Both the position numbers and the translations under genes were made by a program. Below are positions 9,098 through 18,511 of a DNA stretch of 64,000 nucleotides, piece by piece. Source of the stretch: Vicinamibacterales bacterium (GTDB lineage Bacteria; Acidobacteriota; Vicinamibacteria; Vicinamibacterales; UBA8438); NCBI GenBank assembly GCA_958296065.1, contig CATQHX010000011.1, positions 62,001 to 126,000 on the forward strand, written 5' to 3'. The notes beneath the pieces were generated by a model. That model had not been told where the DNA came from and did not search any database. It was given only the letters and a program-made list of their open reading frames with translations. Numbering within the stretch: position 1 is the first letter of the stretch; the number at the start of each line of letters is the position of its first letter.

Positions 9098-9513
9098 TCG
9101 GCCGGCGCCGCCAATCGCCGATACGTGCGGAGCACCGGCTGCAGGTCGAACCACACGTTCCGGGTCCGCACCTCGAAAGCAATCCGCTGGGCCGGGTTGC
9201 GGTCCAGAAGCAGGACGCCGTCCCGCAGCACGCGGGCGCACAGATCGACCGGCGCGGAGTTCAGGGAGATCACTTCCGTCCCGCGGCCGAGGAGACTCTC
9301 GAGCTCCCCTTCCAGCCCCAACGGCAGCCCTTCGAACGTCGCCGGCGGAGCGCGCTGGTAGAGCACCGCGACGTCGACGTCGCTCCGCTCATCGTCGTCG
9401 CCGCGCGCGACGCTGCCGAACAGCCAGGCCGCCGCGAGATCGTCACCGGTCCCGCGTCCGGCGAGGTATCGCCTGAGCTCCTGGCCGATCACGCCACCTG
9501 TCCGGCTCGACAT
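9094..9513 (-). CDS. mntA: MntA-type nucleotidyltransferase antitoxin
   Basis: 139 residues. The minimal nucleotidyltransferase signature GSVARGDDDERSDVDVAVL (GSx10DxD) supplies the metal-binding Asp residues. In the characterised pair this enzyme adenylylates the Tyr of the HepT RNxxxHxY motif and neutralises it. First gene of the two-gene operon; the next gene (9683) is divergent. Confidence 0.93.
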   Translation of the reverse strand: MSSRTGGVIGQELRRYLAGRGTGDDLAAAWLFGSVARGDDDERSDVDVAVLYQRAPPATFEGLPLGLEGELESLLGRGTEVISLNSAPVDLCARVLRDGVLLLDRNPAQRIAFEVRTRNVWFDLQPVLRTYRRLAAPAE

Positions 9514-9682
9514 TCGATTCGCGTCCGACGCGATTCCCGATTATAGGCGCGACCTGCTCCCGTGGAGGCCGCCGCTCGAACACCGGTCCGCGCTGCACGG
9601 GTATGATGGCGAAATCGGCACTGGACGTCCCGGTCACGGGGGACCGGCCTGAAGTCAGGCTGCTTGAGGAACGGGGGCGAGG

Positions 9683-11410
9683 ATGAGCATCAAGACGTGG
9701 TGGACGACCGCTCCGGCCCGGATGTCACGAACGTGCGCGCTGGCAATCCTCGCCGCCTCGATCGCGGGTGTCGGACCCACCGCGGCGCAGGACCGCGAAT
9801 TCACGCCGGTCACCGACGCCATGCTCGCCGACCCCGATCCGGCCGACTGGATCAACTGGCGGCGGACGCTCGACGGCTGGGGCTACAGCCCGCTCGACCA
9901 GATCGACCGCGACAACGTCCACCAGCTCGGCCTGGTCTGGTCGTGGACCATGACCACCGGCCTGTCGCAGCCGACGCCGATCGTCTACGACGGCGTCATG
10001 TACCTGCCGGGCCCGCTCAACGTCGTGCAGGCGCTCGACGCCGTCACCGGCGACCTCATCTGGCAGTACCGCAAGCGCTTCGACCGCTCGCCCGACGATT
10101 CGTTCCGCGCGCGCACGCGGTCCATCGCCATCTACGACGACAAGATCTATCTCAATACCAACGACGCCCACATCGTCGCCCTCGACGCGCGGACCGGCGA
10201 GGTGGTCTGGGATCACGTCGTGGCCGACAACCGGCTCGGCTACCGCTACACGAGCGGACCGATCCTGGTGAACGGGAAGATCGTCGCCGGCATGACCGGC
10301 TGCGAGCGCTACAAGGACGGCACCTGCTTCATCTCCGCCCACGACCCGCAGACCGGGGCCGAGCTCTGGCGCACGTCGACCGTCGCCCAGCCGGGGGATC
10401 CGGGCGGCGACACCTGGGGCGACCTGCCGGCGATGTTCCGGGCCGGCGGCGACGCCTGGATTCCGGGCAGCTACGATCCGGCCACCAATCTCACCTTCTG
10501 GTCCACCTCGCAGGCCAAGCCGTGGGCGCGGCTGTCGCGCGGCACCGACGGCGACGCGCTCTACACGAACAGCGTGCTGGCGCTGGACCCGGACACCGGC
10601 GAGCTCGATTGGTACTACCAGTTCGTGCCGGGCGAGACGCACGACCTCGACGACGTCTTCGAGAGCGTGCTCATCGACCACCGCGGCCGCCAGTCGCTGT
10701 TCAAGATGGGCAAGCTGGGCATCCTGTGGGAGATCGACCGGCGGACCGGTGCGTTCGTCGCCGCCCACGACCTCGGCTACCAGACGCTGGTCGACGTCGA
10801 CCCGCAGACCGGCGAGACCACCTACCGGCCGGAGATGATCCCCGAGGCGGGCGAGGAGCTGGAGTTCTGCCCGGACTTCCAGGGCATCCGCAACTGGCGC
10901 TCGTCGGCGTATCACCCGGGGACCGGAATGCTCTACATCCCGATCCACCCGACCTGCGTCAAGGGCACGTTCAGCGAGGTGGCGCGCGAGCCGCACCCCA
11001 CGGGTGACCTCTACTACTACGGGAACCCGCGCTGGACCGGCTGGCAGTCGGCGGGCCGGCTGCCGCACCCGAAGAGCCCCGACCACGACGGGCACCTCGT
11101 GGCCATGGACATCGAGACCGGCGAGGTGCGCTGGCGGCATTCCACGCGCCTGCGCTCGCTCGCCGCCGCGTTGACCACCGCCGGCGGCCTGGTCGTTACC
11201 GCCGACGGCGATCGCTACCTCTACATCATGGACGTGGAGACGGGCGACGTGCTGTACCGCACCCGCATGCCGTCGCCGGTGCAGGGCTTCCCCATCACCT
11301 ACGCGGTCGAGGGCCGGCAGTACCTGGCCGTCCCGGTTGGCGGCGGCCGCGTGCCGGGGGCGCCGAACGCGATGTACGTCTTCGCTCTGCCGGAGCGGCT
11401 GGCGAGGTAG
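9683..11410 (+). CDS. Secreted PQQ-dependent dehydrogenase-like beta-propeller
   Basis: 575 residues. The start at 9683 has a purine-rich ribosome site (GGGGGCGAGG). A signal peptide ends near PTAAQ-DREF. Repeated Trp-docking blades (GDLIWQYRKR, GEVVWDHVVA, GAELWRT, GEVRWRHST) define the eight-bladed quinoprotein propeller. The stretch FVPGETHDLDD corresponds to the region holding the catalytic Asp of methanol/ethanol dehydrogenases. There is no CxxCH heme site, so electrons would pass to a separate cytochrome. The substrate (alcohol or sugar) cannot be told. It has a close paralogue at 16064-17776. Confidence 0.9.
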   Translation: MSIKTWWTTAPARMSRTCALAILAASIAGVGPTAAQDREFTPVTDAMLADPDPADWINWRRTLDGWGYSPLDQIDRDNVHQLGLVWSWTMTTGLSQPTPIVYDGVMYLPGPLNVVQALDAVTGDLIWQYRKRFDRSPDDSFRARTRSIAIYDDKIYLNTNDAHIVALDARTGEVVWDHVVADNRLGYRYTSGPILVNGKIVAGMTGCERYKDGTCFISAHDPQTGAELWRTSTVAQPGDPGGDTWGDLPAMFRAGGDAWIPGSYDPATNLTFWSTSQAKPWARLSRGTDGDALYTNSVLALDPDTGELDWYYQFVPGETHDLDDVFESVLIDHRGRQSLFKMGKLGILWEIDRRTGAFVAAHDLGYQTLVDVDPQTGETTYRPEMIPEAGEELEFCPDFQGIRNWRSSAYHPGTGMLYIPIHPTCVKGTFSEVAREPHPTGDLYYYGNPRWTGWQSAGRLPHPKSPDHDGHLVAMDIETGEVRWRHSTRLRSLAAALTTAGGLVVTADGDRYLYIMDVETGDVLYRTRMPSPVQGFPITYAVEGRQYLAVPVGGGRVPGAPNAMYVFALPERLAR

Positions 11411-11428
11411 GAGTTCCGACGGCCCGAC

Positions 11429-12688
11429 GTGGATGGTACGATCCCTCCCCAGGTGCCGGGCAACAGCTTCGGGCAGGCGTTCCGCATCACCACGGCCGGC
11501 GAGTCGCACGGTCCGGGAAACCTGGTCATCGTCGACGGGTGCCCGCCCGGCGTGCCGCTCAGTGTCGAGGATCTGCTCCCCGACCTGGCGCGCCGCCGTC
11601 CCGGTCAGAGCGCCATCGTCACGCAGCGCGACGAGCCGGACGCGCCGGAGATTCTGTCCGGGGTGTTCGAAGGCCGGACCACCGGCACGAGCATCGCCAT
11701 CCTCATCCGCAACCGCGACCAGCGCAGCCGCGACTACAGCGCCATCAAGGACAAGTACCGCCCCGGCCACGCCGACCACACCTACGACGCGAAGTACGGG
11801 TTCCGCGACTATCGCGGCGGCGGGCGGTCGAGCGCGAGAGAAACGTCGGTCCGCGTGGCCGCGGGGGCCATCGCCAAGAAGCTGATCGCGGAGCGGTTCG
11901 GCGGACGCGTGGTCGGCTACGTGAAGCAGGTCGGCGACGTGATGGCCGAGGTCCCGGACCCGCCCGCGGTCACCCTCGACCACGTCGAGCGCCTCCCGGG
12001 CGGTCGGCCCAACATCGTGCGCTGCCCCGACGCGGCGGCAGCCGAACGCATGGTGGCGCTGATCGAGAAGATGCGCGCCGCGCAGAACTCCATCGGCGGC
12101 GTGGCGGAGATCGTCGCCACCGGGGTGCCGGCCGGCCTCGGAGAGCCGGTGTTCGACAAACTGAAGGCGGACCTCGGCAAGGCGCTGTTCAGCCTGCCGG
12201 CGGTGCTTGGGGTCGAGTACGGGGTCGGCTTCGGCTGCGCGACGCTGCGCGGCACCGAGAGCAACGACGTCTTCTACTCGGCCGGCAGCGGCGCGGGAGC
12301 GCCCGGCAGCGACGAGACACCGCCGCGTGGCGATGAAACTGCATCCGGCGGTGACCAGGGAGGATCGGGCGACGCCGGGACGGCAGCAAGCCCCGCCGGG
12401 ACGGGCCCCGGTGTCCCGCACATCGCCACCCGCACGAACCGCCACGGCGGCATGCTCGGCGGCATCTCCAGTGGCATGCCGATCGTGCTGCGGGCCGCGG
12501 TCAAGCCGACCAGCAGCCTGCCGCAGCAGCAGCAGACGGTGACCCGCGACGGCGAGCCGACGACCATCGCCACGAAGGGCCGCCACGACCCCTGCCTGCT
12601 GCCCCGCTTCATCCCGATGGCGGAAGCGATGGTCGCACTGGTCCTCGCGGACCACTGGCTGCGCTGGCCGGGCGCGGGCGGCGGCTGA
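11429..12688 (+). CDS. aroC: Chorismate synthase with a Gly/Ser-rich insertion
   Basis: 419 residues, against about 360-390 in most relatives. Converts EPSP to chorismate with reduced FMN, the last shared step of aromatic biosynthesis. Family blocks are present: [59 protein letters not shown] and [17 protein letters not shown]. Between ESNDVFY and the TNRHGG block lies an insertion of about 48 residues (residues ~284-332, bases about 12278-12425) rich in Gly, Ser, Asp and Thr. A GTG at 11429 and a GTG at 11453 are both plausible starts; neither has a strong ribosome site. It follows the PQQ gene by 18 bp. Confidence 0.95.
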   Translation: MDGTIPPQVPGNSFGQAFRITTAGESHGPGNLVIVDGCPPGVPLSVEDLLPDLARRRPGQSAIVTQRDEPDAPEILSGVFEGRTTGTSIAILIRNRDQRSRDYSAIKDKYRPGHADHTYDAKYGFRDYRGGGRSSARETSVRVAAGAIAKKLIAERFGGRVVGYVKQVGDVMAEVPDPPAVTLDHVERLPGGRPNIVRCPDAAAAERMVALIEKMRAAQNSIGGVAEIVATGVPAGLGEPVFDKLKADLGKALFSLPAVLGVEYGVGFGCATLRGTESNDVFYSAGSGAGAPGSDETPPRGDETASGGDQGGSGDAGTAASPAGTGPGVPHIATRTNRHGGMLGGISSGMPIVLRAAVKPTSSLPQQQQTVTRDGEPTTIATKGRHDPCLLPRFIPMAEAMVALVLADHWLRWPGAGGG

Positions 12689-12785
12689 GCGCCCCGCATC
12701 GACGCCGCCGGATACCCACGACCGACCTGCACGGCGGACGACCGGCCGCACGCTATAATCCCGGCAACCTGGGAGGTTGATTCCG

Positions 12786-13316
12786 ATGCATGCCGAGGCG
12801 AAACCCGTCAACGTTGGTGCCGTAGCCAAGATCGCCGCCGCCGGCGCGGTCCTGATCGTCGTGTTCGGCCTCGGCTGGCTGACCGCCGCCACGGGGAGAG
12901 GCCAGGAAGCGGATCCCGCCTCGCTGACCGACCTCGAGCGGGAGTTCACTGAGCGGATGCGCAACGTCGTCCTGGTCGGCCACTTCACCATCGAGGGACG
13001 GGAGCGGCGCGACGGCCTGCCCGAGCGCTACGAAATCAGCGAGGTGACGAAGCTGGAGGGCGACCGCTGGCGGTTCGACGTTCACCTGACTTACGGCAGC
13101 GTCGACGCCACCCTGCCGGTAGTCGTCCCGATGGTCTGGGCCGGCGACACGCCGATGGTGAGCATCACCGACTTCGCCATCCCGGGCCTGGGCGAGGAGT
13201 TCGGGGCGCGGGTGGTCTTCTACGACAGCCGCTACGCCGGCACCTGGGACCATGGCGAGTACGGCGGCATGATGTACGGCACGATCCAGCCGCTCGACGC
13301 GGAAGACGCGGAGTAA
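12786..13316 (+). CDS. Membrane-anchored or secreted protein of unknown function
   Basis: 176 residues from the ATG at 12786, preceded at 9 bp by GGGAGG. An uncleaved signal or TM segment (VAKIAAAGAVLIVVFGLGWLTA) is followed by a beta-rich region (MRNVVLVGHFTIEGRERRDGLPERYEISEVTKLEGDRWRF...). The pattern of an extracytoplasmic domain ending in YDSRYAGTWDHGEYGGMMYG recurs in Acidobacteria and Planctomycetes-like genomes, but no function is known to me. A single-gene unit, with the NUDIX gene convergent downstream. Confidence 0.75.
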   Translation: MHAEAKPVNVGAVAKIAAAGAVLIVVFGLGWLTAATGRGQEADPASLTDLEREFTERMRNVVLVGHFTIEGRERRDGLPERYEISEVTKLEGDRWRFDVHLTYGSVDATLPVVVPMVWAGDTPMVSITDFAIPGLGEEFGARVVFYDSRYAGTWDHGEYGGMMYGTIQPLDAEDAE

Positions 13317-13405
13317 CGCCGGACGCGGAGAGGCTCCGCCGCTCCGCTGGAAGCAAGTGGCGGTGCAGCCCGGCGCGCCCGCTCGGGTTGCTGGCCCGAC
13401 AACAA

Positions 13406-14086
13406 TCAGAACGCCCGCTCGTAGCGCCAGCCGGACTCCAGCATCCACAGGCGGTGCCGCGGGCCAGGCAGATCGAGCGGACGGCCGCCGTGCGCGGCGT
13501 CCTGGTGATAGAGCGCGACCTGTCCGCCCTCGACATCCAGCAGATCCCCGAGCAGCCGCTCGTCGGGCCACCCCGCGACCGCAGCGAGCAGAGTGTCCAC
13601 ATCGGCGAACGCCGCCATCCGCGTCGTCAGCGCGAACGTGGGTGCGGCCAGCTTGATCTCACCCGCCGCCTGCCGTGCGAGTGCGTCGGACGGCCGCAGC
13701 CACTGGTGCGCGTGGATCTCCCCGCCGTCCACCGTAATGCGCTCCATCGGGGCCGGGGCCACGAAGAACCAGGTGGCGAAGCGGATGGGACTCACCTCCG
13801 GCGTCGTCCAGTGGACGGCGAAGGCGAGCGACTCCGGCGTCACCTCCACCCCCGCCTCTTCGCGCGCCTCGCGCACCGCGGCGCGCCGTGCGGCCGCCTC
13901 CTCGTCGCCGGGCGCGGCCGCATCGGCGTCCTCCGCATCGATCCGTCCGCCGGGAAAAACCCAGTAGCCGCCGTGGAACGCAAGCGTCGGGTTCCGCCGC
14001 AGAAAGAGAATCTCCAGGCCGCCGGCCCCGGGCCGGACCAGCATCACGGAAGCGGCGGGCCGCGGCGTCACAACGGTCGCACTCAC
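13406..14086 (-). CDS. NUDIX hydrolase, NUDT19-like
   Basis: About 226 residues from a GTG start at 14086 (VSATVVTPRPAASVMLVRPG). The Nudix box has the end REAREEAGVEV, with a 20-odd-residue insertion after the leading GGRID (EDADAAAPGDEEAAARR), as in the NUDT19/coenzyme A diphosphatase subgroup. Likely hydrolyses CoA or related nucleoside-diphosphate derivatives. The open frame upstream to 14206 overlaps the neighbouring promoter region and looks non-coding. Confidence 0.88.
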   Translation of the reverse strand: MSATVVTPRPAASVMLVRPGAGGLEILFLRRNPTLAFHGGYWVFPGGRIDAEDADAAAPGDEEAAARRAAVREAREEAGVEVTPESLAFAVHWTTPEVSPIRFATWFFVAPAPMERITVDGGEIHAHQWLRPSDALARQAAGEIKLAAPTFALTTRMAAFADVDTLLAAVAGWPDERLLGDLLDVEGGQVALYHQDAAHGGRPLDLPGPRHRLWMLESGWRYERAF

Positions 14087-14215
14087 GAGGGGTAGTGTAC
14101 CGCCAACCGGCCGGCGCGGCGTTCCCGAACCCCGGACGCCCCGATTCGCGGGATCGCGAAGAACCTCGGCCGGGTTCGACCCGCCACGCTCCAAGTAGAC
14201 GTACACTGTACCGTT

Positions 14216-14932
14216 TTGTCCATCCCCGACATCGTCTTCGTGACGGTGCTCACCTTCGTCGGGTCGACGCTGCAGGGCGCGATCGGCTTCGGGATGGGAC
14301 TGCTCGCCGCGCCGCTTCTCATCCTGCTGGATCCGCGGTTCGTGCCGGCGCCCATCCTAGTCTGCACCATGGTGCTGACGCTGCTGATGGCGTATCGCGA
14401 GCGCCACGCGATAGACGTCCGCGGCATCAAGTGGGCGATGCTCGGACGCGTCGCGGGCACGGTCGTCGCGGGAGGCATCCTGGTAGTCGTGGCGGCCGAT
14501 ACGCTCGTGCTGCTGTTCGGGGTCTTCATCCTGGCCGCCGTGGCGATGAGCGTTTCCGGCCTGCGCTTCGTCCCCACGGGCCGCGCCCTGGTCGCTGCCG
14601 GCCTGCTTTCGGGCGTGCTCGGCACGGTCGCTGCGGTCGGCGGCCCTCCGCTGGCGCTGCTCTACCAGGACGCCTCCGGCGCCCGCATCCGCAGCACGAT
14701 CTCGGGCTTCTTCGTGGTCGGCACCATCGTGTCGCTCGCGACGCTGTGGATCGTCGGCCGCTTCGGCGCCGGCGAGCTGCGGCTGGCGCTGGTGATGCTG
14801 CCCGGCATGCTGGCCGGACTCGCCCTGTCGCGACACGTCACGCCCTACGTCGACCGCGGCCGCACCCGGCCGGCCGTTCTCACCGTCGTGGCCCTGACCG
14901 GCGCGGCGATCGTCGTGCGACAGCTCGTCTAG
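14216..14932 (+). CDS. TSUP family permease (TauE/SafE)
   Basis: 238 residues, about eight membrane helices. The N-terminal block GSTLQGAIGFGMGLLAAPLL and the second-half GVLGTVAAVGGPPLALLYQ are the paired TauE signature. Exports or imports sulfite, sulfonate or organic anions in studied relatives. Starts at a TTG (14216); divergent from the NUDIX gene. Confidence 0.9.
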   Translation: MSIPDIVFVTVLTFVGSTLQGAIGFGMGLLAAPLLILLDPRFVPAPILVCTMVLTLLMAYRERHAIDVRGIKWAMLGRVAGTVVAGGILVVVAADTLVLLFGVFILAAVAMSVSGLRFVPTGRALVAAGLLSGVLGTVAAVGGPPLALLYQDASGARIRSTISGFFVVGTIVSLATLWIVGRFGAGELRLALVMLPGMLAGLALSRHVTPYVDRGRTRPAVLTVVALTGAAIVVRQLV

Positions 14933-15049
14933 GAGCTTGCGCCGCAGAACGCTGTTTCCGCTCGTGGTTGACCCCGCCGGCGATTGGATCGATCCTTTGA
15001 GATTGCATCGAGTGTCCGTGTCTCCTTCAGAGATCAGAGAGGTGTTCCG

Positions 15050-16027
15050 ATGAAAGCCCGTCATCTTGTGCTGCTGCTCGCGGGAATCCTGGCCGTATCC
15101 CTGGCGGCGCCGGCCACCGCGCAGAACGAAATGCCGCGAACGGCGTGGGGCGCGCCGGACCTGCAGGGCATCTGGGACTTCCGCACCATCACGCCGATGG
15201 AGCGCCCAGAGGAGCTCGGCGACCAGGCGTACCTGACGGAGGAGGAAGCCGCGAACCTGGAGCAGGCCACCGTCGATCGCAACGCGCAACTGCTGGAGGC
15301 CGAGGCGCGGCGGACCGAGGCGGGCGGCAACGTCGGCGCCTACAACAACTTCTGGATGGACCGGGGCACGCGCACGGTCAGCAACCGGCGCACGTCGCTC
15401 ATCGTCGATCCCCCGAACGGACGCATTCCGCCGGTGACCGCGGACGGTCAGGCCCGCAAGGACGCGGTGGCCGTACGGCGCGGGCGTCCCGCCTTCGGCC
15501 CCGAGGACCGCAGCATCGGCGAGCGCTGCCTGCTCGGTTTCAATGCCGGCCCGCCGATGGAGCCGCGCGCCTACAACAACCACACGCAGCTCTTCCAGAC
15601 CCCGGACCACGTGGTGATCCTCAACGAGATGGTCAACGATTCGCGCATCATTCCGCTGGACGGACGGAACCACCTGCCGGAGGACGTCGCGCAGTGGCGG
15701 GGCGACTCGCGCGCCCGCTGGGAGGGGGACTCGCTGGTCGTCGAGACGCGCAACTTCCATACCGACACCGCGTTCAGCGAGCGCCAGGGATCGAGCCCCG
15801 ACATGGTGCTCACCGAGCGCTTCACCCGCGTCGACGGCGAGACGCTGCTCTACGCGGCGACGATGGACGATCCGTCCACCTGGACGCAGCCGTGGACCTT
15901 CGAGGTGACGATGTTCCGAACCGACGAGCCGGTCTACGAGTACGCCTGCCACGAGGGCAACATCGGGATGGACGGCATCCTCGCCGGCGCGCGCGCCGAC
16001 GACGCCAGAGCCGCCCAGCAGCAGTAG
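15050..16027 (+). CDS. Conserved secreted protein next to a PQQ dehydrogenase
   Basis: 325 residues from ATG 15050 with GAGAGGTG upstream. The signal peptide ends ATAQ-NEMPRTAWGAPDLQGIWDF. The motif PDLQGIWDF...ITPMERPEEL, followed by NNFWMDRGTRT, RTSLIVDPPNGRIPP and RCLLGFNAGPPM, is characteristic of a large secreted family expanded in Acidobacteria and sponge-associated bacteria. No enzyme role is known to me. It is 36 bp upstream of the PQQ-propeller gene on the same strand, so a two-gene operon and a shared periplasmic pathway are likely. Confidence 0.82.
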   Translation: MKARHLVLLLAGILAVSLAAPATAQNEMPRTAWGAPDLQGIWDFRTITPMERPEELGDQAYLTEEEAANLEQATVDRNAQLLEAEARRTEAGGNVGAYNNFWMDRGTRTVSNRRTSLIVDPPNGRIPPVTADGQARKDAVAVRRGRPAFGPEDRSIGERCLLGFNAGPPMEPRAYNNHTQLFQTPDHVVILNEMVNDSRIIPLDGRNHLPEDVAQWRGDSRARWEGDSLVVETRNFHTDTAFSERQGSSPDMVLTERFTRVDGETLLYAATMDDPSTWTQPWTFEVTMFRTDEPVYEYACHEGNIGMDGILAGARADDARAAQQQ

Positions 16028-16063
16028 CCGGTCACGGACCACACAGAGATTCGGAGTTACCAC

Positions 16064-17776
16064 ATGACACGTCGCTTCCCGTTCGCTGCAACCATCCTCG
16101 CCGTCCTGCTCGGCGGAGGCCTCGCCGGTTCGGCCGGCGCCCAGGTCGAGGACTACGCCCCGGTCACCGACGACATGCTGCGCGAGCCGGCTCCCTCGGA
16201 CTGGCTGAGCTGGCGCCGTACGCTCGACGGGCAGGGCCACAGCCCGCTCGACCAGATCAACACGGAGAACGTCGACCAGTTGCGGCTGGCCTGGAGCTGG
16301 AGCCTCGGGCCGGGCTCGCAGCAGACCACCCCGCTCGTGCACGACGGGGTCCTCTACATCGCCAACCCCGGCGAGATCGTGCAGGCGCTCGACGCGACCA
16401 ACGGCGACTTCCTCTGGGAGTACCGGCGCGACGCCCCCGAGCCCGGAAACAGCTTCGGCGGTCCGCCGCCGGGCCGGCAACACCGCAACATCGCCATCTA
16501 CGAGGACAAGGTCTACCTGAACACGGCCGACGCGCACATCATCGCCATCGACGCCCGGACCGGCGAAGCGGTCTGGGACACCGACGTCGGCAGAGGCGCG
16601 GGGTTCCAGTACTCGAGCGGGTCGATCGTGGCCGACGGCAAGGTCGTGTCGGGCCTGACCGGCTGCGGGCGCTACCGCGAAGACACCTGCTACATCGTGG
16701 GGCTCGACGCGCGCACCGGCGACGAGCTGTGGCGCACCTCCACCATCGCCCTGCCCGGCGAGCGGGGGGGCGACACATGGGGCGACCTGCCGCTCATGTT
16801 CCGGGCCGGCAGCGACTCGTGGATTCCGGGCAGCTACGACCCGGTCACCCGCACCCTGTTCCACGGCACGTCGCAGGCCAAGCCGTGGGCGCGGGTGGTG
16901 CGCGGCACCGACGGTGACGCCCTCTACACCAACTCGACCCTCGCCCTCGATCCCGACACCGGCGAGATGAAGTGGTACTTCCAGCACATCCCGGGCGAAA
17001 CCCTCGACATGGACGAGACCTTCGAGCGGATCCTGGTCGACTACGACGGGCAACGCTCGGTGTTCACGATGGGCAAGATGGCGGTGCTCTGGGAGCTCGA
17101 CGTCGAGACCGGCGCGTTCCGCAACGCGCACGACCTCGGCTACCAGACCTTCGCCGACGTCGATCCCGAGACCGGCGAGGTCACGCACCGGGAAGGCATG
17201 ATCCCCGAGCTCTACGAGGAGGTCTTCTGGTGCCCGAGCACGGCCGGCTTCAAGAGCTGGCGGGCGATGTCGTACCACCCGGAGACCGAGGCGTTCGTCA
17301 TCCCCATCAACCTCAACTGCGAGACCGGCGTGTTCGGCCCCGTCGAGCGGGTCGAAGGGGGGGGCGGCACGGGTCCGGTCCGGCGCACCAACCACTTCCA
17401 TCCCGACAGCCCCGGCCAGCTCGGCGAACTGCTGTCGATGAGCATCCGCACCGGCGAGGTCCTCTGGCGGCAGCGTTTCAAGACGCCGATCAACAGCGCT
17501 GCGCTGACCACCGCCGGGGGACTGGCATTCGCGGGAAGCTGGGACCGCTACATCTACGCCTTCGACGCAACCGACGGCGAGATCCTCTGGAGCCGGCGGC
17601 TGCCGACCTCCATACAGGGGTTCCCGATCAGCTACGCGGTCGACGGCCGGCAGTACGTGGCCGTGCCGGTGGGTGCCGGCGGGGCGAGCTGGCAAGGCAT
17701 GATTCCCACCGATCTGATGCCGGAAGAGAGGCGCCCGGTCGGAGGCAACGGACTCTTCGTATTCGCACTCGATTGA
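16064..17776 (+). CDS. Secreted PQQ-dependent dehydrogenase-like beta-propeller (paralogue)
   Basis: 570 residues with a signal peptide (SAGAQ-VEDY) and a GGAG ribosome site. It aligns along its whole length with the protein at 9683-11410: YAPVTDDMLREPAPSDWLSWRRTLDGQGHSPLDQI, repeated W-docking motifs and HIPGETLDMDETFERILVD in the active-site region. No heme motif. Likely oxidises an alcohol or sugar in the periplasm with PQQ and Ca2+ or a lanthanide. Confidence 0.9.
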   Translation: MTRRFPFAATILAVLLGGGLAGSAGAQVEDYAPVTDDMLREPAPSDWLSWRRTLDGQGHSPLDQINTENVDQLRLAWSWSLGPGSQQTTPLVHDGVLYIANPGEIVQALDATNGDFLWEYRRDAPEPGNSFGGPPPGRQHRNIAIYEDKVYLNTADAHIIAIDARTGEAVWDTDVGRGAGFQYSSGSIVADGKVVSGLTGCGRYREDTCYIVGLDARTGDELWRTSTIALPGERGGDTWGDLPLMFRAGSDSWIPGSYDPVTRTLFHGTSQAKPWARVVRGTDGDALYTNSTLALDPDTGEMKWYFQHIPGETLDMDETFERILVDYDGQRSVFTMGKMAVLWELDVETGAFRNAHDLGYQTFADVDPETGEVTHREGMIPELYEEVFWCPSTAGFKSWRAMSYHPETEAFVIPINLNCETGVFGPVERVEGGGGTGPVRRTNHFHPDSPGQLGELLSMSIRTGEVLWRQRFKTPINSAALTTAGGLAFAGSWDRYIYAFDATDGEILWSRRLPTSIQGFPISYAVDGRQYVAVPVGAGGASWQGMIPTDLMPEERRPVGGNGLFVFALD

Positions 17777-17981
17777 GGCAGGTACAACCGGAAGGGGTTT
17801 TCGGCGGCCATCGCCAGGCCGCCGGACCCCGCCGCCGTCGCTTGAGCGGGCAGCGTGCCCGTGTTGACCACCGGCTGGGCCCCATCGAGACACACCCCGC
17901 TGGCGGCGTCACGATCGCGGGAAACGTCGACCGTTGCCGGATCAGGAGAGCACGAGTCGTACCCACGCTCTCCGCCGCCGT

Positions 17982-18440
17982 TCAGGCGAATACCAGTGTG
18001 ACCGTCTCGGCCACGCATGCCGGCTTGGATTCGCCCTCGATCTCGATCACGAACCCGCTGACCACCCGCGCCGAATCGGGCGTGGTCCGCTCGACCGTCT
18101 TGATGGTCTGGATGCCGCGCACGCGCTTTCCCACCGCCACGGCGGCGGGAAAGCGCACCCGGTTGACTCCGTAGTTGATGACGCGCGACACGCCGGACAC
18201 CGTCAGGAGCTGGCAGCGAAAGCCGGGGATCAGCGAAAGCGTAAGGAACCCGTGCGCCACCGGACCGCCGTAGGGCGATTCCCGTGTGGCCCGCTCGACG
18301 TCGCAGTGGATCCATTGGTGGTCGAGGGTGACGTCGGCGAAACCATCGACCAGCTCCTGGGTGATGGCCAGCCATTCGCTGGCCCCGAGCTGCTGGCCGA
18401 CAAGCCGCTCGAGCTCGTCCAGCCCGCGTACCTCTCGCAT
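17982..18440 (-). CDS. MaoC-family (R)-enoyl-CoA hydratase-like protein
   Basis: 152 residues, a single hot-dog domain. The hydratase-2 motif appears as FADVTLDHQWIHCDVERA, with the Asp/His pair that acts on enoyl-CoA, followed by GGPVAHGFLTLSLIPGF. The fold acts as a dimer. Single gene, about 70 bp downstream of the gene at 18512 on the same strand. Confidence 0.92.
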   Translation of the reverse strand: MREVRGLDELERLVGQQLGASEWLAITQELVDGFADVTLDHQWIHCDVERATRESPYGGPVAHGFLTLSLIPGFRCQLLTVSGVSRVINYGVNRVRFPAAVAVGKRVRGIQTIKTVERTTPDSARVVSGFVIEIEGESKPACVAETVTLVFA

Positions 18441-18511
18441 GAATCCTCTGCCCGCCCCGGGCTGTGCCCGGTGCGGGCAGGTTGCGCATGCCTCCCGAAG
18501 CAGCTCCGGTG

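Noticed and set aside
9725-12991. Minus-strand open frame of about 1,088 codons antisense to the PQQ and aroC genes
   Set aside because: It is Arg/Val/Gly/Asp-rich with no domain and mirrors high-GC coding on the plus strand, where clear families are encoded.
14357-17893. Minus-strand open frame of about 1,178 codons
   Set aside because: Antisense to the TSUP, secreted and PQQ genes; composition of a codon-position shadow and no known motif.
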